A stretch of 19,265 bases of DNA from Cudoniella acicularis (Eukaryota; Ascomycota; Leotiomycetes; Helotiales; Helotiaceae): contig JAAMPI010001124.1 of the NCBI GenBank assembly GCA_013054445.1, positions 1 through 19,265 on the forward strand, read 5' to 3'. Position numbers and translations under genes: made by a program. This document shows, one piece after another, positions 18,037 to 19,265 of the stretch; the stretch's first letter is position 1; each line of letters begins with the position of its first letter. The notes below the pieces were generated by a model. It did no database searches, was not told the origin of the DNA, and saw only the letters and a list, made by a program, of their open reading frames with translations.

Positions 18037-18353
18037 TCAGTAAGAATGCAGAACACGATTTTCGAGGAATGAAAGGGCCATCTTTACTAATGTCAAATCT
18101 CTCGGAGCGCCGCCGACGATGTAGTGTCCGACTCGGATCTTCGTCTCATGTCAGCAAAGTTGCCACGATCACCAGTGGATCAAGTCCGCCCCTGGAGAAT
18201 GCCTTGCAAAGAGCCACAGCGCCAGTAGGATTTCAGAAATCCAAGACCTACTTTGATCAAGCAATCATTCGAGGGGAAGAGATCTTCCAACAACGCCTTG
18301 AGTTTCTTCTCGTCAATATCATACCGCCTAGTCTGGATAATCTGCTGCGGCAT
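18037..18353 (-). CDS. Small hypothetical protein, two exons
   Basis: Exon 1 is 18353-18252 (MPQQIIQTRRYDIDEKKLKA, then LLEDLFPSNDCLIK) and exon 2 is 18138-18037 (IRVGHYIVGGAPRDLTLVK onward to HSY-stop). The 113-nt intron runs from GTAGGT to ACGAAG with a CTGAC branch motif 11 nt before the end, and joins in phase 0, giving 67 residues. The leader before the ATG is CA/AC-rich. The pattern RYDIDEKKLKALLEDLFP...IRVGHYI...LT parallels QYLDQQKLIYLLKNVYG...FRVVLRLNRYKI...LT of the next gene, so the two may be distant paralogues. It may be a decayed or shortened copy, since exon 2 stops early. The + strand frame over the same bases (17883-18362) is its antisense shadow. No function can be assigned. 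Confidence 0.45.
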
Positions 18354-19128
18354 GGCTTCTAGTCCAGTTGATTGGGCTGTGTGATGTGAGGATGGTGTTA
18401 TAGTCGGTCACTTTTCAGGTTGTGATTCTAGCCGCCCTGATAAGAACAGCCTTTCAGAATGATAGAAAAGTCTTGAAGTCATAGATTTTTCGATGACTCG
18501 ATGCGCATAGAGAAGTGAGGCTGTCGGTAAAGTCGTATCGCTGCCTGATTAAAGACCAGTTACCGCCTTTAGGCAGAATCACGATTAAATAAAGGGTATC
18601 TGGCACTCGACCTTATTGCTTTTAGCGACTTCCCTTACCGCCTCGCACGGGTCAGAACATGAATTCTACGACTATAGAGCCTTAATTAATTAATTACGTA
18701 GCGACTAGAGCAGCAATATGATTATACTGATACTAGATTAAAGCCATCACTTTTAAACACGAAAATACTATCGTGATTGCGCAATTAGAATCTCGACACC
18801 AAAAATCGTAGCTTTTATCAGCATATGTATGATTGATTGTATGCGCTACATGCGTATGATATATACTGCCACCATCTGCGCACGGGCCAGGGCTAGGAAC
18901 ACCAAAATCCAGCTACCAGTAACCGAGATCCCGTGCTAATACCCAGCACCGAAGCCCGCTTTTTTAAAATTTAACCTCAACACTAAAATATAGCTAGAGT
19001 CGACAAATCAGCTCGGATTAATACCGCGATTACTATAATTAAAAGCGGAGAATATATAAATTACTCTAATAACTTATAAAGTATTTAGATAATATAATAG
19101 TCCTAGTTTCGAGTTATATATTAAGTGA
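18354..19128. other. AT-rich intergenic DNA, likely repeat remnant
   Basis: Base composition becomes AT-rich and TA-rich to the right of about 18650 (runs such as TTAATTAATTAATTA and long TATA tracts). No coding frame survives. This resembles transposon DNA mutated by RIP or similar C-to-T decay, but no specific element is recognised. Confidence 0.35.
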
Positions 19129-19263
19129 CTAGATCCGTGCTCGGCTACTATCACGCTTTAGGATTAGCTCAGGGGCTGCCCTTAAGACAGCTCTCTTCTG
19201 TCCTTTCTTCTTCTCTTCTTTATCGATTATTCTAAGGAATAGAGCACTATTTACTTTATATCT
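19129..19263 (-). CDS. C-terminal end of a basic protein, partial, possibly transposon-derived
   Basis: A frame open to the window edge codes for 44 residues ending at the TAG at 19129-19131. It is lysine/arginine-rich, with the segments IIDKEEKKKGQKRAVLRAA and KRDSSRARI at the end. It sits beside AT-rich decayed DNA, which suggests the tail of a transposon protein; chance is not excluded given its short length. Confidence 0.25.
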   Translation of the reverse strand, partial: RYKVNSALFLRIIDKEEKKKGQKRAVLRAAPELILKRDSSRARI

Positions 19264-19265
19264 AC

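Noticed and set aside
17883..18362. 159-codon frame on the plus strand
   Set aside because: It is antisense to the two-exon gene at 18037-18353, whose splice sites and motifs are more convincing; no domain is seen on the plus strand.
1..19265. CRISPR arrays, tRNA or rRNA genes, bacterial operons
   Set aside because: No regularly spaced repeats, cloverleaf with a TTCRA arm or rRNA-like sequence was found; introns and families are fungal.

Overview
The window looks like nuclear DNA of a filamentous ascomycete (Pezizomycotina; the class is not resolved from sequence alone). Genes are small and intron-bearing. Introns are about 50-115 nt with GTAAGT/GTATGY-like donors and CTAAC/CTAAT/CTGAC branch sites. 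Protein families seen are fungal: a HET-domain fragment, the N-terminal module of fungal kinase-like proteins, a fungal CorA-like membrane protein, a T5orf172 (GIY-YIG type) protein, a SET-domain protein and a GPI-anchored Ser/Thr-rich wall protein. Several genes are broken, and the right edge is AT/TA-rich like decayed repeat DNA.

Layout. 1-751 (-): SET-domain gene cut by the window edge, with an in-frame stop and a later frameshift. 830-3080: no gene seen. 3083-3400 (-): small secreted GPI-anchored protein behind a pyrimidine-rich leader. 3960-6870: mostly empty, with a ~110-bp tandem repeat at 6171-6412. 6875-7202 (+): start of a HET-domain gene with a stop at a conserved Trp, cut off inside the domain. 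It abuts, and is read antisense by, the 3' end of a two-exon gene (7086-8352, -) that encodes the N-terminal module of a fungal kinase-like protein without the kinase domain.

The main feature is one CorA-like membrane protein gene on the minus strand lying in two pieces: N-terminal exons at 15157-16619 and the membrane-spanning C-terminal exons at 8808-9308. The two broken ends carry an 8-bp near-identical direct repeat (TGTCTGCT / TGTCTACT). Removing the 5,848 bp between them rejoins the reading frame. The intervening DNA (9309-15156) is therefore best read as an insertion. It carries one intact gene, a T5orf172/GIY-YIG-type protein (11796-13937, -), a coiled-coil gene decayed by four frameshifts and two stops (10327-11647, +), and clusters of CTGAGC-type repeats near both ends. 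No transposase or clear terminal inverted repeat was found.

Upstream of the CorA-like gene on the same strand are two small multi-exon genes (17066-17534 and 18037-18353) whose products share a weak common pattern. Together, the HET, kinase-like and CorA-like pieces suggest a turnover-prone accessory locus possibly linked to allorecognition or immunity. That functional link is inference from family content, not shown by the sequence.
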